The notes: generated by a model not told the origin, from the letters alone. A stretch of 64,000 nucleotides of DNA from Leptonema illini DSM 21528 (GCF_000243335.1 NZ_JH597773.1:951989-1015988); one strand, 5' to 3'. Shown: positions 9,906 through 19,150, counted from the stretch's first letter. Made by a program: numbers and translations.

Positions 9906-10145
9906 CTAACCCCCACTGGACGGTGGAAGAAGAGATACCTCGCCTTCGCCCAGTGCCGATTCGGGATCAAGAATCACGTCTCCTGCGGCCACACGACAGC
10001 TTTTCAAGAGAGACGCCGCCGTTGGATAAAGCTCGCTCAGGCTCGCAAGCAACATACGTCCGTTCTCGATTCCGTCTGATTCAAAAGCAAATCTCTGCGG
10101 CATATGCTGTCGAAGGGGGCCATAGGCTCGAATGCTTAATGCCAT
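9906..10145 (-). CDS. moaD: Molybdopterin synthase sulfur carrier subunit MoaD
   Basis: Ubiquitin-like sulfur carrier of 79 residues. It ends in PSSGG, the C-terminal Gly-Gly that is adenylated by MoeB and converted to thiocarboxylate. The ATG at 10145 is chosen because GGAGG lies 6 bp upstream and the product then begins MALSIRAYGPLRQ, as expected for the family; longer readings have no family support. It is tightly packed between moaA (2-bp gap) and moaE. Confidence 0.9.
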   Translation of the reverse strand: MALSIRAYGPLRQHMPQRFAFESDGIENGRMLLASLSELYPTAASLLKSCRVAAGDVILDPESALGEGEVSLLPPSSGG

Positions 10146-10147
10146 CG

Positions 10148-11098
10148 TTATCCTCCAATATATTTCATCGAAAGCGCGCTTCCCGTAAAGGCGCTCTTCT
10201 TCGTATTCAGGAGACTCACAAGCACGGATTGCAGCTCGACGTCGTCGGCAGGCATCGGCGTTCCGATGGCATGACTGAGACAACCGAACAGGTTTCCGTC
10301 TGCACTGAGTCGCAGTCGGTCGCAGTCCGAGCAGAACGGCTCGCTGTGATTGGCGATCGTTCCGAACCGACCCTTTCGATCGTCACCGACCTTCGACCGC
10401 ACCTCGTAGTATCGCGCAGTCGCCGATTGCCCTCTATCGAACCGAGTTACGTCATAGCGCTGCTTGATTTGCTCAATCATCTCGGCTACAGGCACAAACC
10501 AGCGGTCATGCGTCTCGATCGACGGGCCCATCTTCATCAGTTCAAGAAAGCGTATGGCAAGCCCTCTTTCAAGAGCGAAATCCAGCAGATCGACGATTTC
10601 GTGATCGTTATAAGATCGTAGCACCGTACAGTTCAGCTTCGTCGGTATGTCGGCTTTCAGTGCGGCGTCGACGGCCTTGCGAACTCGACCCAGACCTGCT
10701 CCGTTAACCGCTCCGATACGGGCAAAGGTCGTCGTCGAGGCGGCATCCAGAGAAAGATTGATATCGGTTAAACCTGCGCTTTTCAATTCAGCGACCTTTT
10801 TATCCGTCAGCAGAAGTCCGTTCGAGGTCAGCGATAATCGAGGAATCTGCATCTCCTGCAGACCGGCGACCAGTTCAGGAAGAGCGCTAAAGAGCAGCGG
10901 CTCGCCGCCCGTGAGGCGAACCTCCGCAAGCTGAAGTCTCTGATGCAAGCGCCTCACGCGATCGATCAACGTCTCGACCGAGACGGACGATCTGACAAAA
11001 CGCCCGGCGCCTTCGGCAACGCAGTAAACGCAGGCCATATTGCAGTCTTCGGTTAAAGAAAGGCGTAATGACCGAAAGCTGCGATCAACCGACGACAT
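10148..11098 (-). CDS. moaA: GTP 3',8-cyclase MoaA (radical SAM)
   Basis: First enzyme of molybdenum cofactor synthesis, converting GTP to 3',8-cH2GTP, 316 residues. The N-terminal radical SAM cluster is CNMACVYC (about 20-27), LTGGEPLL follows, and the second Fe-S site is FCSDCDRLRL with a downstream Cys (GCL). The last residues are GG, as in active MoaA. ATG 11098 overlaps the moeA stop by one base (TGATG). An upstream in-frame start would add residues unlike the family. Confidence 0.95.
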   Translation of the reverse strand: MSSVDRSFRSLRLSLTEDCNMACVYCVAEGAGRFVRSSVSVETLIDRVRRLHQRLQLAEVRLTGGEPLLFSALPELVAGLQEMQIPRLSLTSNGLLLTDKKVAELKSAGLTDINLSLDAASTTTFARIGAVNGAGLGRVRKAVDAALKADIPTKLNCTVLRSYNDHEIVDLLDFALERGLAIRFLELMKMGPSIETHDRWFVPVAEMIEQIKQRYDVTRFDRGQSATARYYEVRSKVGDDRKGRFGTIANHSEPFCSDCDRLRLSADGNLFGCLSHAIGTPMPADDVELQSVLVSLLNTKKSAFTGSALSMKYIGG

Positions 11099-12297
11099 CA
11101 GCGGCCTCCGCCATGCAATCGAAACCGAACCGTATCGCCCGGCGCCCATGATCGCTCAAGAAAGACCAGTCCATCGGAACCGACCGATGCGCGTATATCG
11201 CCGCTTCCGTTTGTTTTGAGGATCTCAACGCCGGGATGCGGACCTGAGATCAGTCTGCCCGGCAGGATCTGCATGCGACGCGTATCGGGCCTTGCCTCAC
11301 CGACAAGAGGTAGATAGAGATTAGATGAAAGGGGCGATCCATGCCAGCGACGCAGAAGCGGCTCAATAAAAAGAGGCAGAGCGACCTGAACGGCGACGGG
11401 GTTACCCGGAAGAGCAAAGACAAGCGTGCGATGACGATCGACGTCTCTGTAACCGAACCAGATCGGCTTGCCTGGTTTGATGGCGACGCCATGAAAGATC
11501 TGCTGCACACCAAGAGCATGCAAGACGCCGGGTACGAAATCGGCATCGCCGGCAGAGACGCCGCCGCTAAGAATCAAAAGATCGGTATGCAGGCATTCTT
11601 CGAGAACAGGCGTCGCCGATGCGGCATCGTCGCGAAGATGCTCCGTTCTTTGAACGGGAACATTCATTCGCTTGAAAAAGGCCTGTACGGTCGCCGCATT
11701 GGAGTTACGAATCTGCGTCGGCTGCGGCTTATCGTCGATTGAAACGATTTCGTTACCCGTCGAGACGATCGTTATACGCGGCGATACCGAACAGAGCGGA
11801 TGCGATTCGCCGATGGCGGCAAGCAGGCCGATCATCGTCCCGTCAATCTGTGTACCGGCAGGAAAGATCAGTTCACCTGGCTTTAGATCCTCGCCGCATC
11901 GCGCAATATTGCGGCCCGCCGAAACCCGGGCCTTCGGCGTCAGAGAAATCACCTCACCCTGAGACTCATCTACCTCTTCGCGCGGTATCACACAATCCGC
12001 ACCGATGGGAACGGCCGCCCCCGTCATGAGGCGTACGGGGGCGTCATAGCTTCTCTGCGCATCGCCGGCGAATATCGTAGCGCTTATCGCTATCGGCCGA
12101 TCCGAATCCAGATCAGAAAGACGAACGGCATAGCCGTCCATCGTCGCCCGATCAAAGGGTGGATAACTCCGATCACTGACGACGGGCGACGCCGTAAAAC
12201 GCCCTATTGCATCAAGCAGCGGAACGCGCTCCGTTGCAAGAGCATTCGCCGGAACGGCCTCCAGCACAAGGCGCAGCGCTTCATCGTATTCAATCAT
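11098..12297 (-). CDS. moeA: Molybdopterin molybdenumtransferase MoeA
   Basis: Inserts molybdate into adenylylated molybdopterin, 399 residues. YPPFDRATMDGYAVR (about 45-59) and MTGAAVPIGADCVIPREE (about 90-107) are typical. The central MoCF-binding domain has STGNEI, LSGGVSAGDADFV and ALPGNPVAVQV. It overlaps the moaC-moaB gene by ATGA at its start and moaA at its end, so all three are translationally coupled. Confidence 0.95.
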   Translation of the reverse strand: MIEYDEALRLVLEAVPANALATERVPLLDAIGRFTASPVVSDRSYPPFDRATMDGYAVRLSDLDSDRPIAISATIFAGDAQRSYDAPVRLMTGAAVPIGADCVIPREEVDESQGEVISLTPKARVSAGRNIARCGEDLKPGELIFPAGTQIDGTMIGLLAAIGESHPLCSVSPRITIVSTGNEIVSIDDKPQPTQIRNSNAATVQAFFKRMNVPVQRTEHLRDDAASATPVLEECLHTDLLILSGGVSAGDADFVPGVLHALGVQQIFHGVAIKPGKPIWFGYRDVDRHRTLVFALPGNPVAVQVALPLFIEPLLRRWHGSPLSSNLYLPLVGEARPDTRRMQILPGRLISGPHPGVEILKTNGSGDIRASVGSDGLVFLERSWAPGDTVRFRLHGGGR

Positions 12298-13232
12298 TCA
12301 TGACCGCCTCCGACCAGCATGCGTCTCATGTGAAAGAGAGCAGGCAGAACGGCGTGCACGCTCTCCGTTGCGCCGGCCGTGCTTCCCGGCAATGCAAGCA
12401 CGGCCGAATGCCCGATACTGCCGGCAAGCGAGCGCGAAAGCATGGCTACGGGCGTGCGATCCATACCGTAACGACGCATGGTTTCGGCGATACCGGGGCC
12501 CTCTTTTTCAAGTATGGGCCTGAGAGCCTCGACCGTAACATCCTGTGGTCCGAATCCGGTACCGCCGGCACAGAAGATGAAATGTATATCTTCGTCAACC
12601 CAGCGTTTCACGGCAGTTCGAATCGCCTGTTCATCGTCGGGAACGATACTGTAATGCACAACCTGCACGCCGAGCTTCTCAAGCAGATCACGCACGGACC
12701 GTCCGGCACGATCTTCGCGTCTTCCCGCAGCAGTGGAATCACTGATAACAAGAACGGCAGCCGTCGTGCCGGCATCGACACGCAGTCGTCGGTCGCTTTT
12801 GCCGCCCGTCTTTTCAGTAAGACGCATGTCGCCGATCCGCAGATCGACGTCGACGGGCTTGAGAAGATCGTATATGGTTAACGCCGCCACACTGACGGCG
12901 GTGAGCACTTCCATCTCGAGGCCGGTGCGTGCGATGGTCTTGCCCGTCGCCACGATGCGCATACCGGCCTGTCCGTTCCGCGCTGGATCGGCCCCGGCAT
13001 CAAAAAGCTCAAACTGCACATCGAGCGCCTCAAGCGGGATGGGATGACAGTGCGGAATAAGATATGCCGTCTGTTTGGCGCCAAGAAAGGCGGCGGCCTT
13101 TGCGAATCCAAAAGGATCGCCTTTGGGTAGCTCGCCTCGACGAATCAACTGTAGAGTCGCATCAGAAAAAAATACAGAGGCCTCGGCTGTTGCCGTTCGC
13201 AATGTGACGTTTTTCTCGGTAATATCTCTCAT
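12294..13232 (-). CDS. moaC: Bifunctional MoaC-MoaB/MogA fusion
   Basis: A 312-residue protein joining two moco enzymes. Residues about 1-150 are MoaC, which converts 3',8-cH2GTP to cPMP; LIPHCHPIPLE and KTIARTGLEMEVLTAVSVAALTIYD carry the conserved active-site regions. Residues about 160-312 are a MoaB/MogA adenylyltransferase with VISDSTAAGRREDRAG, CAGGTGFGPQDVTVEA and LPGSTAGATE. Such MoaC/MogA fusions are known. Start ATG 13232 has AGAGG 6 bp upstream and overlaps the moeB stop by ATGA. The fusion would couple an early and a late step of the pathway. Confidence 0.92.
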   Translation of the reverse strand: MRDITEKNVTLRTATAEASVFFSDATLQLIRRGELPKGDPFGFAKAAAFLGAKQTAYLIPHCHPIPLEALDVQFELFDAGADPARNGQAGMRIVATGKTIARTGLEMEVLTAVSVAALTIYDLLKPVDVDLRIGDMRLTEKTGGKSDRRLRVDAGTTAAVLVISDSTAAGRREDRAGRSVRDLLEKLGVQVVHYSIVPDDEQAIRTAVKRWVDEDIHFIFCAGGTGFGPQDVTVEALRPILEKEGPGIAETMRRYGMDRTPVAMLSRSLAGSIGHSAVLALPGSTAGATESVHAVLPALFHMRRMLVGGGHE

Positions 13233-14368
13233 GAGCGACCTCTTTGCAGTTCGTTTAATGCAGACAAACCTCCGACGAGCGAAAAGGCTGTCTTTCCCTT
13301 TTCTGCAAGAAGCTGAGCTGCCGTTAAAGATCGCACGCCGGCCTGACAGACAAAGACGGTGGGACGATCCGACACGCATTCAGTCCAGCGTGCGCCGATC
13401 TCTTCAAGCGGGATGCGCAGCGCCCCTTTTAGGCCAGGCGCCTCAAAAGCGGGGCGAACATCAACGACATGATAGTCGCCGCAATCAGCATCACTGAATG
13501 TCTGGCGCCGGCCTGCGTCACCGGCACATGATGCGAGAAACTCCGCGGGCGTCAAAAGGCGCACTGCCTGATGCAGATCTGGTTCGTGCCGCTGATTCGC
13601 GGGCAGGCGACACCTACAATCCGGAGCGACGTTATACTGAAACTCTCGCATCTCATGATGCAGAAGGTCGATATGAAGCAGCCTGCCCGTTAACCGGCTC
13701 TGCCCGAGCAATATATGGATCGCCTCGTTCGCCTGCCAGAGCCCGAGAATACCTGGAACGACGCCGATCGTTCCGAGCGCATTGCAGTTCAGGGCGCCGT
13801 CATCGGCCATCGGATAAAGGCATTCCAGACAGGGGCCGTCCGTATCAAAGGCGAAGCTTGTGATCTGCCCCTCCCAGGCGGCAACGGAAGCATAAACGAG
13901 CGGTATGCACAGATTCATGCACATCCTATTTAGAAGATACCTCGCAAGAAAGTTATCCGTGCAATCAAGCACGACATCGACTGATGATATCAGAGAGTCC
14001 GCGTTCTCATCGGATAACCAGCAGGCATGCGCCTCAAGCCGCAGATCAGAGCGGAACTCATGAAGGCTGCGGCCCGCCCTTTCCACTTTTGGCATACCCA
14101 CATCCCCTTCGCGAAAGAGAATCTGCCTGTGCAGATTCGAAAGGGCGACCGTATCGGGATCGACAAGAACAAGCCGACCGATGCCCGCCGCAGCGAGATA
14201 GAGAGAAGCGGGAGAGCCGAGCCCGCCTGCTCCGACGACAAGAACGGAGGCGCCGGCAAGTCTATCCTGGCCGTCAGGGCCAAGCTCGGGAAGAAGCATC
14301 TGCTGTCGGTAGCGATCCATGATCCAGGGGCTCAGTGCAAGATAATCAGTCAGCCACCCTGCAGCCAC
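13229..14368 (-). CDS. moeB: MoeB/ThiF-type adenylyltransferase with C-terminal rhodanese domain
   Basis: Activates the MoaD C-terminus by adenylation and probably also supplies sulfur. Residues about 18-265 are the E1-like domain with VVGAGGLGSPASLYLAAAGIG, the Arg finger NLHRQI and a CLYP zinc-site Cys pair later matched by CRC. Residues about 285-379 are a rhodanese domain with VVDVRPAFE and active-site loop VCQAGVRS. The architecture matches MOCS3-like proteins. Start is uncertain: GTG 14368 has a weak AAGAG upstream, and ATG 14320 would trim 16 residues. It is first in the moco operon. Confidence 0.88.
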   Translation of the reverse strand: MAAGWLTDYLALSPWIMDRYRQQMLLPELGPDGQDRLAGASVLVVGAGGLGSPASLYLAAAGIGRLVLVDPDTVALSNLHRQILFREGDVGMPKVERAGRSLHEFRSDLRLEAHACWLSDENADSLISSVDVVLDCTDNFLARYLLNRMCMNLCIPLVYASVAAWEGQITSFAFDTDGPCLECLYPMADDGALNCNALGTIGVVPGILGLWQANEAIHILLGQSRLTGRLLHIDLLHHEMREFQYNVAPDCRCRLPANQRHEPDLHQAVRLLTPAEFLASCAGDAGRRQTFSDADCGDYHVVDVRPAFEAPGLKGALRIPLEEIGARWTECVSDRPTVFVCQAGVRSLTAAQLLAEKGKTAFSLVGGLSALNELQRGRS

Positions 14369-14441
14369 CGATTCTCTTAGCGCTCAAAGATTTTCAGGGA
14401 TTCATTTTTCTTGACGCGAAAGACCGAGATCGATCTTTTAG

Positions 14442-14570
14442 CTCAGGCGATGGGGTTCCGCCTTATAACCGCCCTTCTCTTTTGAAGCGTGCTGATGACT
14501 CCTACCACTCAAGTTCTTTTAGGAACGGGCTATCCGGTAGACGATGGCCCGCCTGAGTTGTGGAGGTAGG
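14442..14570 (+). promoter_or_regulatory. Fluoride (crcB-type) riboswitch with expression platform
   Basis: The aptamer is at about 14442-14506. GGCGATGGGGTTCCGCC (14446-14462) and the invariant-looking GCTGATGACTCCTACC (14491-14506) match the fluoride riboswitch consensus. The aptamer end CCTACC (14501-14506) is complementary to GGTAGG in the ribosome-binding region (14565-14570). The 5' strand CTCAGGCG (14442-14449) is complementary to CGCCTGAG (14550-14557). These alternative pairings suggest control of translation start. It lies directly upstream of a CLC-F type transporter, which fits fluoride sensing. Confidence 0.88.
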
Positions 14571-14571
14571 T

Positions 14572-15948
14572 ATGTCCGAAATCAGTCGCTCTTCGCGAAC
14601 CGAAAGATCCCGACAGTTGTTGCTCGACTGGATGCGATTCTTCTTCGAGCCGCTGCGACGCTTCTTTGATCTGGAAGAAAAGCTTCATCTGCTACGGTAT
14701 TCGATTCGGTGGATTCTGCTTTCTATCGTAGTAGGCATCCCCGTCGGACTGGCCTCGTCGTTCTTTCTTTACTCGCTCGATCTCATGACGAAAACGAGAG
14801 AGGCCTTTCCGTTCTTGATCCTTCTTCTTCCGGCTGCAGGGGCCGCTGTCGCCTATCTCTATCATCGATGGGGAAGCTCGGTAGAACGGGGAAACAATCT
14901 TATTCTCGAAGAGATTCATGATCCGAAAAAGGTTATCCCGCTGCGCATGGCGCCGCTTGTGCTTGCCGGCACACTGTTAACGCATCTGTTCGGCGGATCT
15001 GCCGGTCGAGAGGGCACGGCCGTTCAGATGGGGGCGTCGATCGCCGATCAGTTAACCCCCTTTCTGCGCTTCAAGGCCGAAGATCGTCGACTCATTCTGA
15101 TCGCCGGTATGAGCGCCGGTTTTGCCTCGGTCTTTGGTACGCCGTTAGCCGGCGCCGTCTTCGGGCTTGAGGTCTATTTCCTCGGTCGCGTCGAATACCG
15201 CGCCATCCTTCCTTCGTTCGCCTCGGCCGTCGTCGCTCATCTCGCCGCTCTCGCCGTCGGAACTCCGCATACGCATTACCATGTAGATCACGCCCCTCTT
15301 ATGGACGGATGGCTTGCCCTTTATGCCTTTGCCGCGGGCATCTGCTTCGGCCTTGCCGGATGGTTCTTTGCATCGCTCACGCATCAGATAAAGAAGCTCA
15401 TGGGCCGATATATTACCAATCCGCCGCTTCGAGCAGCGATCGGAGGATTGATCGTCGTCGCCGGCGTCGGCCTGCTTGGAACGGATTACATCGGCCTCGG
15501 CATTCCGGTAATTCTAAAATCCTTCGAGCAGGAGCTACCGCCGCTTGCCTTTCTCGCGAAAACCGTCTTCACAGCCGTGACGCTTGGCTCGGGGTTCCGC
15601 GGAGGCGAGGTCACGCCGCTATTTTTTATAGGATCTACCCTGGGTAACGCTCTTTCGTCCGTGCTGCCGTTACCGATGGATCTTCTCGCCGCTATGGGAT
15701 TTGTCGCGGTCTTTGCCGGAGCGGCTAACACTCCCCTGGCCTGCACGCTTATGGCCGTCGAGCTTTTCGGAGCAGAGGCGGGCCTCTATGCCGGCCTTGC
15801 CTCGGTCGCCGCTTATGTCTTTTCGGGCCATTCCGGCATCTATGCGTCGCAGATCGTCATCGAAGCAAAGGGCAGCCGCTATAAACATGAGGCCGGACAT
15901 TCGCTCTCGCAGATCGGTCAGAGGTTTCGTTCAAAGAAGAACCAATAA
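14572..15948 (+). CDS. CLC-F family fluoride/proton antiporter
   Basis: CLC-fold membrane transporter of 458 residues, expected to expel fluoride. ATG 14572 follows GGAGGTAGG. The Ser-containing GSGIP motif of chloride CLCs is replaced by GNNLI (about 108-112), and the second motif reads GREGT rather than GREGP; both fit the CLC-F branch. GSGFRGGEVTPLFFIGSTLG (about 343-362) is the later conserved pore segment. A fluoride riboswitch sits in its leader, which supports the fluoride assignment over a chloride channel. The C-terminus is basic and has no CBS domains. Confidence 0.9.
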   Translation: MSEISRSSRTERSRQLLLDWMRFFFEPLRRFFDLEEKLHLLRYSIRWILLSIVVGIPVGLASSFFLYSLDLMTKTREAFPFLILLLPAAGAAVAYLYHRWGSSVERGNNLILEEIHDPKKVIPLRMAPLVLAGTLLTHLFGGSAGREGTAVQMGASIADQLTPFLRFKAEDRRLILIAGMSAGFASVFGTPLAGAVFGLEVYFLGRVEYRAILPSFASAVVAHLAALAVGTPHTHYHVDHAPLMDGWLALYAFAAGICFGLAGWFFASLTHQIKKLMGRYITNPPLRAAIGGLIVVAGVGLLGTDYIGLGIPVILKSFEQELPPLAFLAKTVFTAVTLGSGFRGGEVTPLFFIGSTLGNALSSVLPLPMDLLAAMGFVAVFAGAANTPLACTLMAVELFGAEAGLYAGLASVAAYVFSGHSGIYASQIVIEAKGSRYKHEAGHSLSQIGQRFRSKKNQ

Positions 15949-15993
15949 TTGATCAACCTACTGCAGAAGTCATCTGGCATTCAGTTAAAGCAC

Positions 15994-17070
15994 TCAAGCA
16001 GCCCTCTTTGCTAACGAATCGTCAGGCGAGTTCGGCGAGAACTGCTTCCGCAATCTCAGGGCCACCCTGACAAGCAGAATCAATGCCGGCACCTCCACCA
16101 ACGGACCGATCACGCCTGTAAAGGCCTGTTCGGATGCGACGCCCCAGAGTCCTGCCGATACGGCAATGGCCAGCTCGAAGTTGTTGCCCGCAGCGGTGAA
16201 AGCGACGGCCGCCGACTGCTCATAAGACAAACGCAGTCGCTTTGAAATCCACATGGCCGAGATGAACATAATGCCAAAATAAGCAAGCAGCGGCATCGCA
16301 ATCAACAGAGCCCTCTCTGGCAGCGTAATGATAGCTGCTCCCTGCGAGGCAAACATAACGACAATCGTGAGAAGAAGGGCAATGGGCGTCACAGGATTGA
16401 TGGCCGGCTGGAATCTATCCACATACCATCCCTCGCCCATGCGGGAAATCAGAGTTAACCGCAACACCAGCGCAATGGCGAAAGGAATGCCAAGGTAGAT
16501 CAATACGCTCTCAGCCACGTCCCAGAAGCTGACCCTGTATTCGCTTGCATCAAGGCCGATCATGTCGGGAACAACAGTGAGAAAAACATACACAAGGCCC
16601 GAATAAAAGAGAATCTGAAAGAGGCTGTTCAGCGCGACAAGACCGGCCGCGAGCTCCCTGTCGCCGTCGGCAAGCTCGTTCCATACAAGGACCATAGCGA
16701 TACATCGCGCCACACCGATCAATATAAGGCCTTCATAAAAACCGGGCTGATCATGAAAAAAGGACAGAGCCAGAAGAAACATGAGAATCGGTCCGATCAG
16801 CCAGTTCAAGGTTAACGAAAGAGCCGACAGTCGTGCGTCCTTGAGCAGTAAAAAGATGCGCGAGAAGCGTACCTTTGCCAGCGGAGGCACCATCATCATA
16901 ATCAGACCGACAGCAATAAGCAGATTGGTCGAGCCATATTGAAAGCTACTGAGAAATTCTACCGCCTCTGGCCAGAACCGCCCAAGGGCGATACCGGCAA
17001 CCATTGCCAGAAAAATCCAGAGCGTTAAGAAACGGTCCATTCCGCTCAATCGACGTGCAACTCCTTTCAT
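15994..17070 (-). CDS. acr3: Arsenite efflux permease, ACR3 family
   Basis: Inner-membrane arsenite exporter of 358 residues with about ten transmembrane segments. GVARCIAMVLVWNELADGD contains the conserved Cys in helix 4 that is essential in ACR3 proteins. AAGNNFELAIAVSAGLWG and IGPLVEVPALILLVRVAL match the C-terminal half. Start ATG 17070 has GAGGGG about 5 bp upstream. It is last in the ars operon and exports the arsenite made by ArsC. Confidence 0.93.
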   Translation of the reverse strand: MKGVARRLSGMDRFLTLWIFLAMVAGIALGRFWPEAVEFLSSFQYGSTNLLIAVGLIMMMVPPLAKVRFSRIFLLLKDARLSALSLTLNWLIGPILMFLLALSFFHDQPGFYEGLILIGVARCIAMVLVWNELADGDRELAAGLVALNSLFQILFYSGLVYVFLTVVPDMIGLDASEYRVSFWDVAESVLIYLGIPFAIALVLRLTLISRMGEGWYVDRFQPAINPVTPIALLLTIVVMFASQGAAIITLPERALLIAMPLLAYFGIMFISAMWISKRLRLSYEQSAAVAFTAAGNNFELAIAVSAGLWGVASEQAFTGVIGPLVEVPALILLVRVALRLRKQFSPNSPDDSLAKRAA

Positions 17071-17127
17071 CTCAGCCCCTCTCACCTTCTCCTGTCAGTG
17101 TCAAACGAACCTTTCTCTCTCTCGCCG

Positions 17128-17646
17128 TCAGGCCATAGCGGCGATGTGCAGAACCTCTCGCTGAAGTTCCTCTCGCGACATCGTCTCTACGGGTAACGCT
17201 GCCAGAGCATCGATGCGGCGACGAATGATACGAAAGGCATCTTCAAAGGCGCGATCGATCTCTTCAGCCGTTCCCTTCACATGCGACGGATCATCCACAC
17301 CCCAGTGCGCCTTCACAGCTCGCCCCGGAAAGATCGGACAGGCCTCTTCCAGCTCATCCCGCCCGCTGCCGCAGAGGGTCAGGACGATATCGATGGGAAT
17401 CTCGCCTTTAATGTAAGGCGTCCAGAGCTTCGAATGCAGGCCTTCCGTCGCGATGCCGTAACGCTTCAGCATCTCTAAGGCATACGGATGCACGCCGTTT
17501 GTTTCGCTGAACTTTCTGAGATCGGGAGCCGATCCCGATGAATGAGATTCAAACCGATCGCCATAGCGGCCACGTAAATAGCCGTCGGCCATCTGGCTGC
17601 GGCAGGTATTGCCTGTGCATAAGAATAGAACCGATATTTTCTTCAC
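17128..17646 (-). CDS. arsC: Arsenate reductase, low-molecular-weight phosphatase type
   Basis: Reduces arsenate to arsenite, 172 residues. The P-loop FLCTGNTCRSQMADG (about 8-22) carries the nucleophilic Cys and Arg. A second Cys pair lies in TLCGSGRDELEEACP (about 90-104), as in ArsC enzymes that resolve through an intramolecular disulfide cascade. DPSHVKGT matches the general-acid Asp region. The protein is longer than the usual 130-140 residues, with a helical C-terminal extension. The CxxC protein just upstream may be its reductant. Confidence 0.92.
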   Translation of the reverse strand: MKKISVLFLCTGNTCRSQMADGYLRGRYGDRFESHSSGSAPDLRKFSETNGVHPYALEMLKRYGIATEGLHSKLWTPYIKGEIPIDIVLTLCGSGRDELEEACPIFPGRAVKAHWGVDDPSHVKGTAEEIDRAFEDAFRIIRRRIDALAALPVETMSREELQREVLHIAAMA

Positions 17647-17693
17647 AATGAATTCCCTGACTGATTTCTCAGATCTTTGCTTTTCGCCTGTGC

Positions 17694-17936
17694 CTATTGT
17701 TTGCGGCTTTCAATCCAGCCGCGTATCTTCTCTCGATTGGGAAGAGGCTTGCCCTGATGCACGACCTCTTCGTCGATAACAAGGCCTGGAGTGGCGAAGA
17801 TATACTTCCCGATCTCGTCCATATCCTGCACATACTCGAGTTCAGCCTGAAGTCCCAGTTCAGCGAGCGCCTGTTGGGTCGTCTCATGCAGCACCTTACA
17901 ATTCGTGCAGCCCGGTCCAAGAACCTTGATTTTCAT
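17694..17936 (-). CDS. Small redox-active disulfide (thioredoxin-like) protein
   Basis: An 80-residue thioredoxin-fold protein with GPGCTNCKVL near the N-terminus (CxxC at about 10-13) and ATPGLVIDEEVV containing the conserved cis-Pro. It belongs to the short 'redox-active disulfide protein 2' type often found next to arsenic permeases of the ArsP class. Its location between that permease and arsC suggests a role as electron donor or metalloid chaperone; this is inference from context. Confidence 0.85.
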   Translation of the reverse strand: MKIKVLGPGCTNCKVLHETTQQALAELGLQAELEYVQDMDEIGKYIFATPGLVIDEEVVHQGKPLPNREKIRGWIESRKQ

Positions 17937-17990
17937 ACATCTACTCCTGTTGAAAGAATTATCGCCTGAGCCGGATGGTCGGCCGAGCGT

Positions 17991-19150
17991 TCATACAAAA
18001 TTACCGTAAATAAAGCCCGCTAATGCGGAGAACACAACAACCAGTGCGGCGTAAACCAGCGTGCGTGAAAGGCCCATGATACTGCGAAGAGCAAGTAACG
18101 ACGGCAGACTGATCGCCGGGCCCGCAAGCAGAAGTGACAGCGCCGGACCTTTTCCCATGCCTGCTCCGATCAAGCCCTGTAGAATGGGGATTTCAGTGAG
18201 AGTGGCGAAATACATCAGAGCTCCGGCCAGCGAGGCGAATATGCATGAGGCAAGGCCGTTACCACCGACCAGCGCTTCAATATATGAGGCAGGTATTAAG
18301 CCCGTGCCTTTGCCGGGACGCCCGAGAAGCCAGCCCGAGATAAAACGCCGATAAAGAGATACGGAACGATCAGCTTCGTGAACTCGAAGGTCTCACGCAT
18401 CCATCCGGTCCGTTCCTCTCCGTTAAAAAAACGAAAGGCAACGGCGACAGTCAGAGCAAGAAAGATTGCCGTTAACCACCACTTCCATTCGAATATCAGC
18501 GCATAGAGATCGCCGAACGATTCCGGCCGCTGCCAGGTAGCGCTGAGCAAAACACCTATCATGGAAGCAAAGAAAAGCGCATCCTGCCAGAGAGGGCGCT
18601 CTCGCTCACCGGCAATCGTTGCCGTCTGCACGGGTTGAGCCGGGAAGATCTTTTCCATCAAAAGACCGATCAGAGCGGCAAAGACGATGGAAACAATAAA
18701 CCGTGTGACGCCTAACTCCCATCCCAATATGCGAGCCGTCAAAACGATGGCCAGTACATTGATGGCCGGTCCTGAATACAGAAAGGCCACGGCCGGGCCG
18801 AGGCCGGCTCCGCGCCGATAGATGCCCGAGAACAGAGGCAATACGGTGCACGAACAGACGGCAAGCACCGTTCCCGAAACAGAAGCCACCGAATACGATA
18901 TATATCGCGACACTCCGCCGGCAAAATACTTGATCACCGAGGCCTGTGAAACGAAGGCGGCGATACCGCCGGCGATGAAAAGAGCAGGAATCAGGCATGT
19001 AAGCGTATGATCATGCACGTATTCCTGAAGCATAAAGAAGCCTTCGAGTAAGGCCGCTTGCTGCACGGATGACTCCAGCGGATAAAACCAGATCAGTGCG
19101 AAAGCACCGAGCAGGTAAAGCAGATACTTGAATTCTTGTTTTATGTTCAT
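17991..19150 (-). pseudogene. ArsP/DUF318-type permease, interrupted by one frameshift
   Basis: Membrane permease of the ArsP family (organoarsenical or metalloid export). The 5' part (19150 down to 18296) encodes membrane segments with the SVASVSGTVLAVCSCTVLPL motif, including the conserved CSC. After VPYLFIGV the frame runs into a stop at 18296. The -1 frame continues FISGWLLGRPG, GLIPASYIEALVGGN, MYFATLTEIPILQ and GMGKGPALSLLLAGPAISLP to the stop at 17991. The break maps to a 4-T run on the coding strand (18342-18345); one added T would restore about 386 residues. This may be a mutation or a sequencing error. The ATG overlaps the upstream stop by 4 bp. Confidence 0.85.

Noticed and set aside
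9429-10621. Plus-strand open frames across moaE, moaD and moaA
   Set aside because: The minus strand carries clear moco genes with packed overlaps; the plus products match nothing.
18296-18350. Programmed -1 frameshift in the ArsP-like gene
   Set aside because: The local codons GTT TTA do not form a standard slippery heptamer and no downstream stimulator is evident; mutation or error is simpler.
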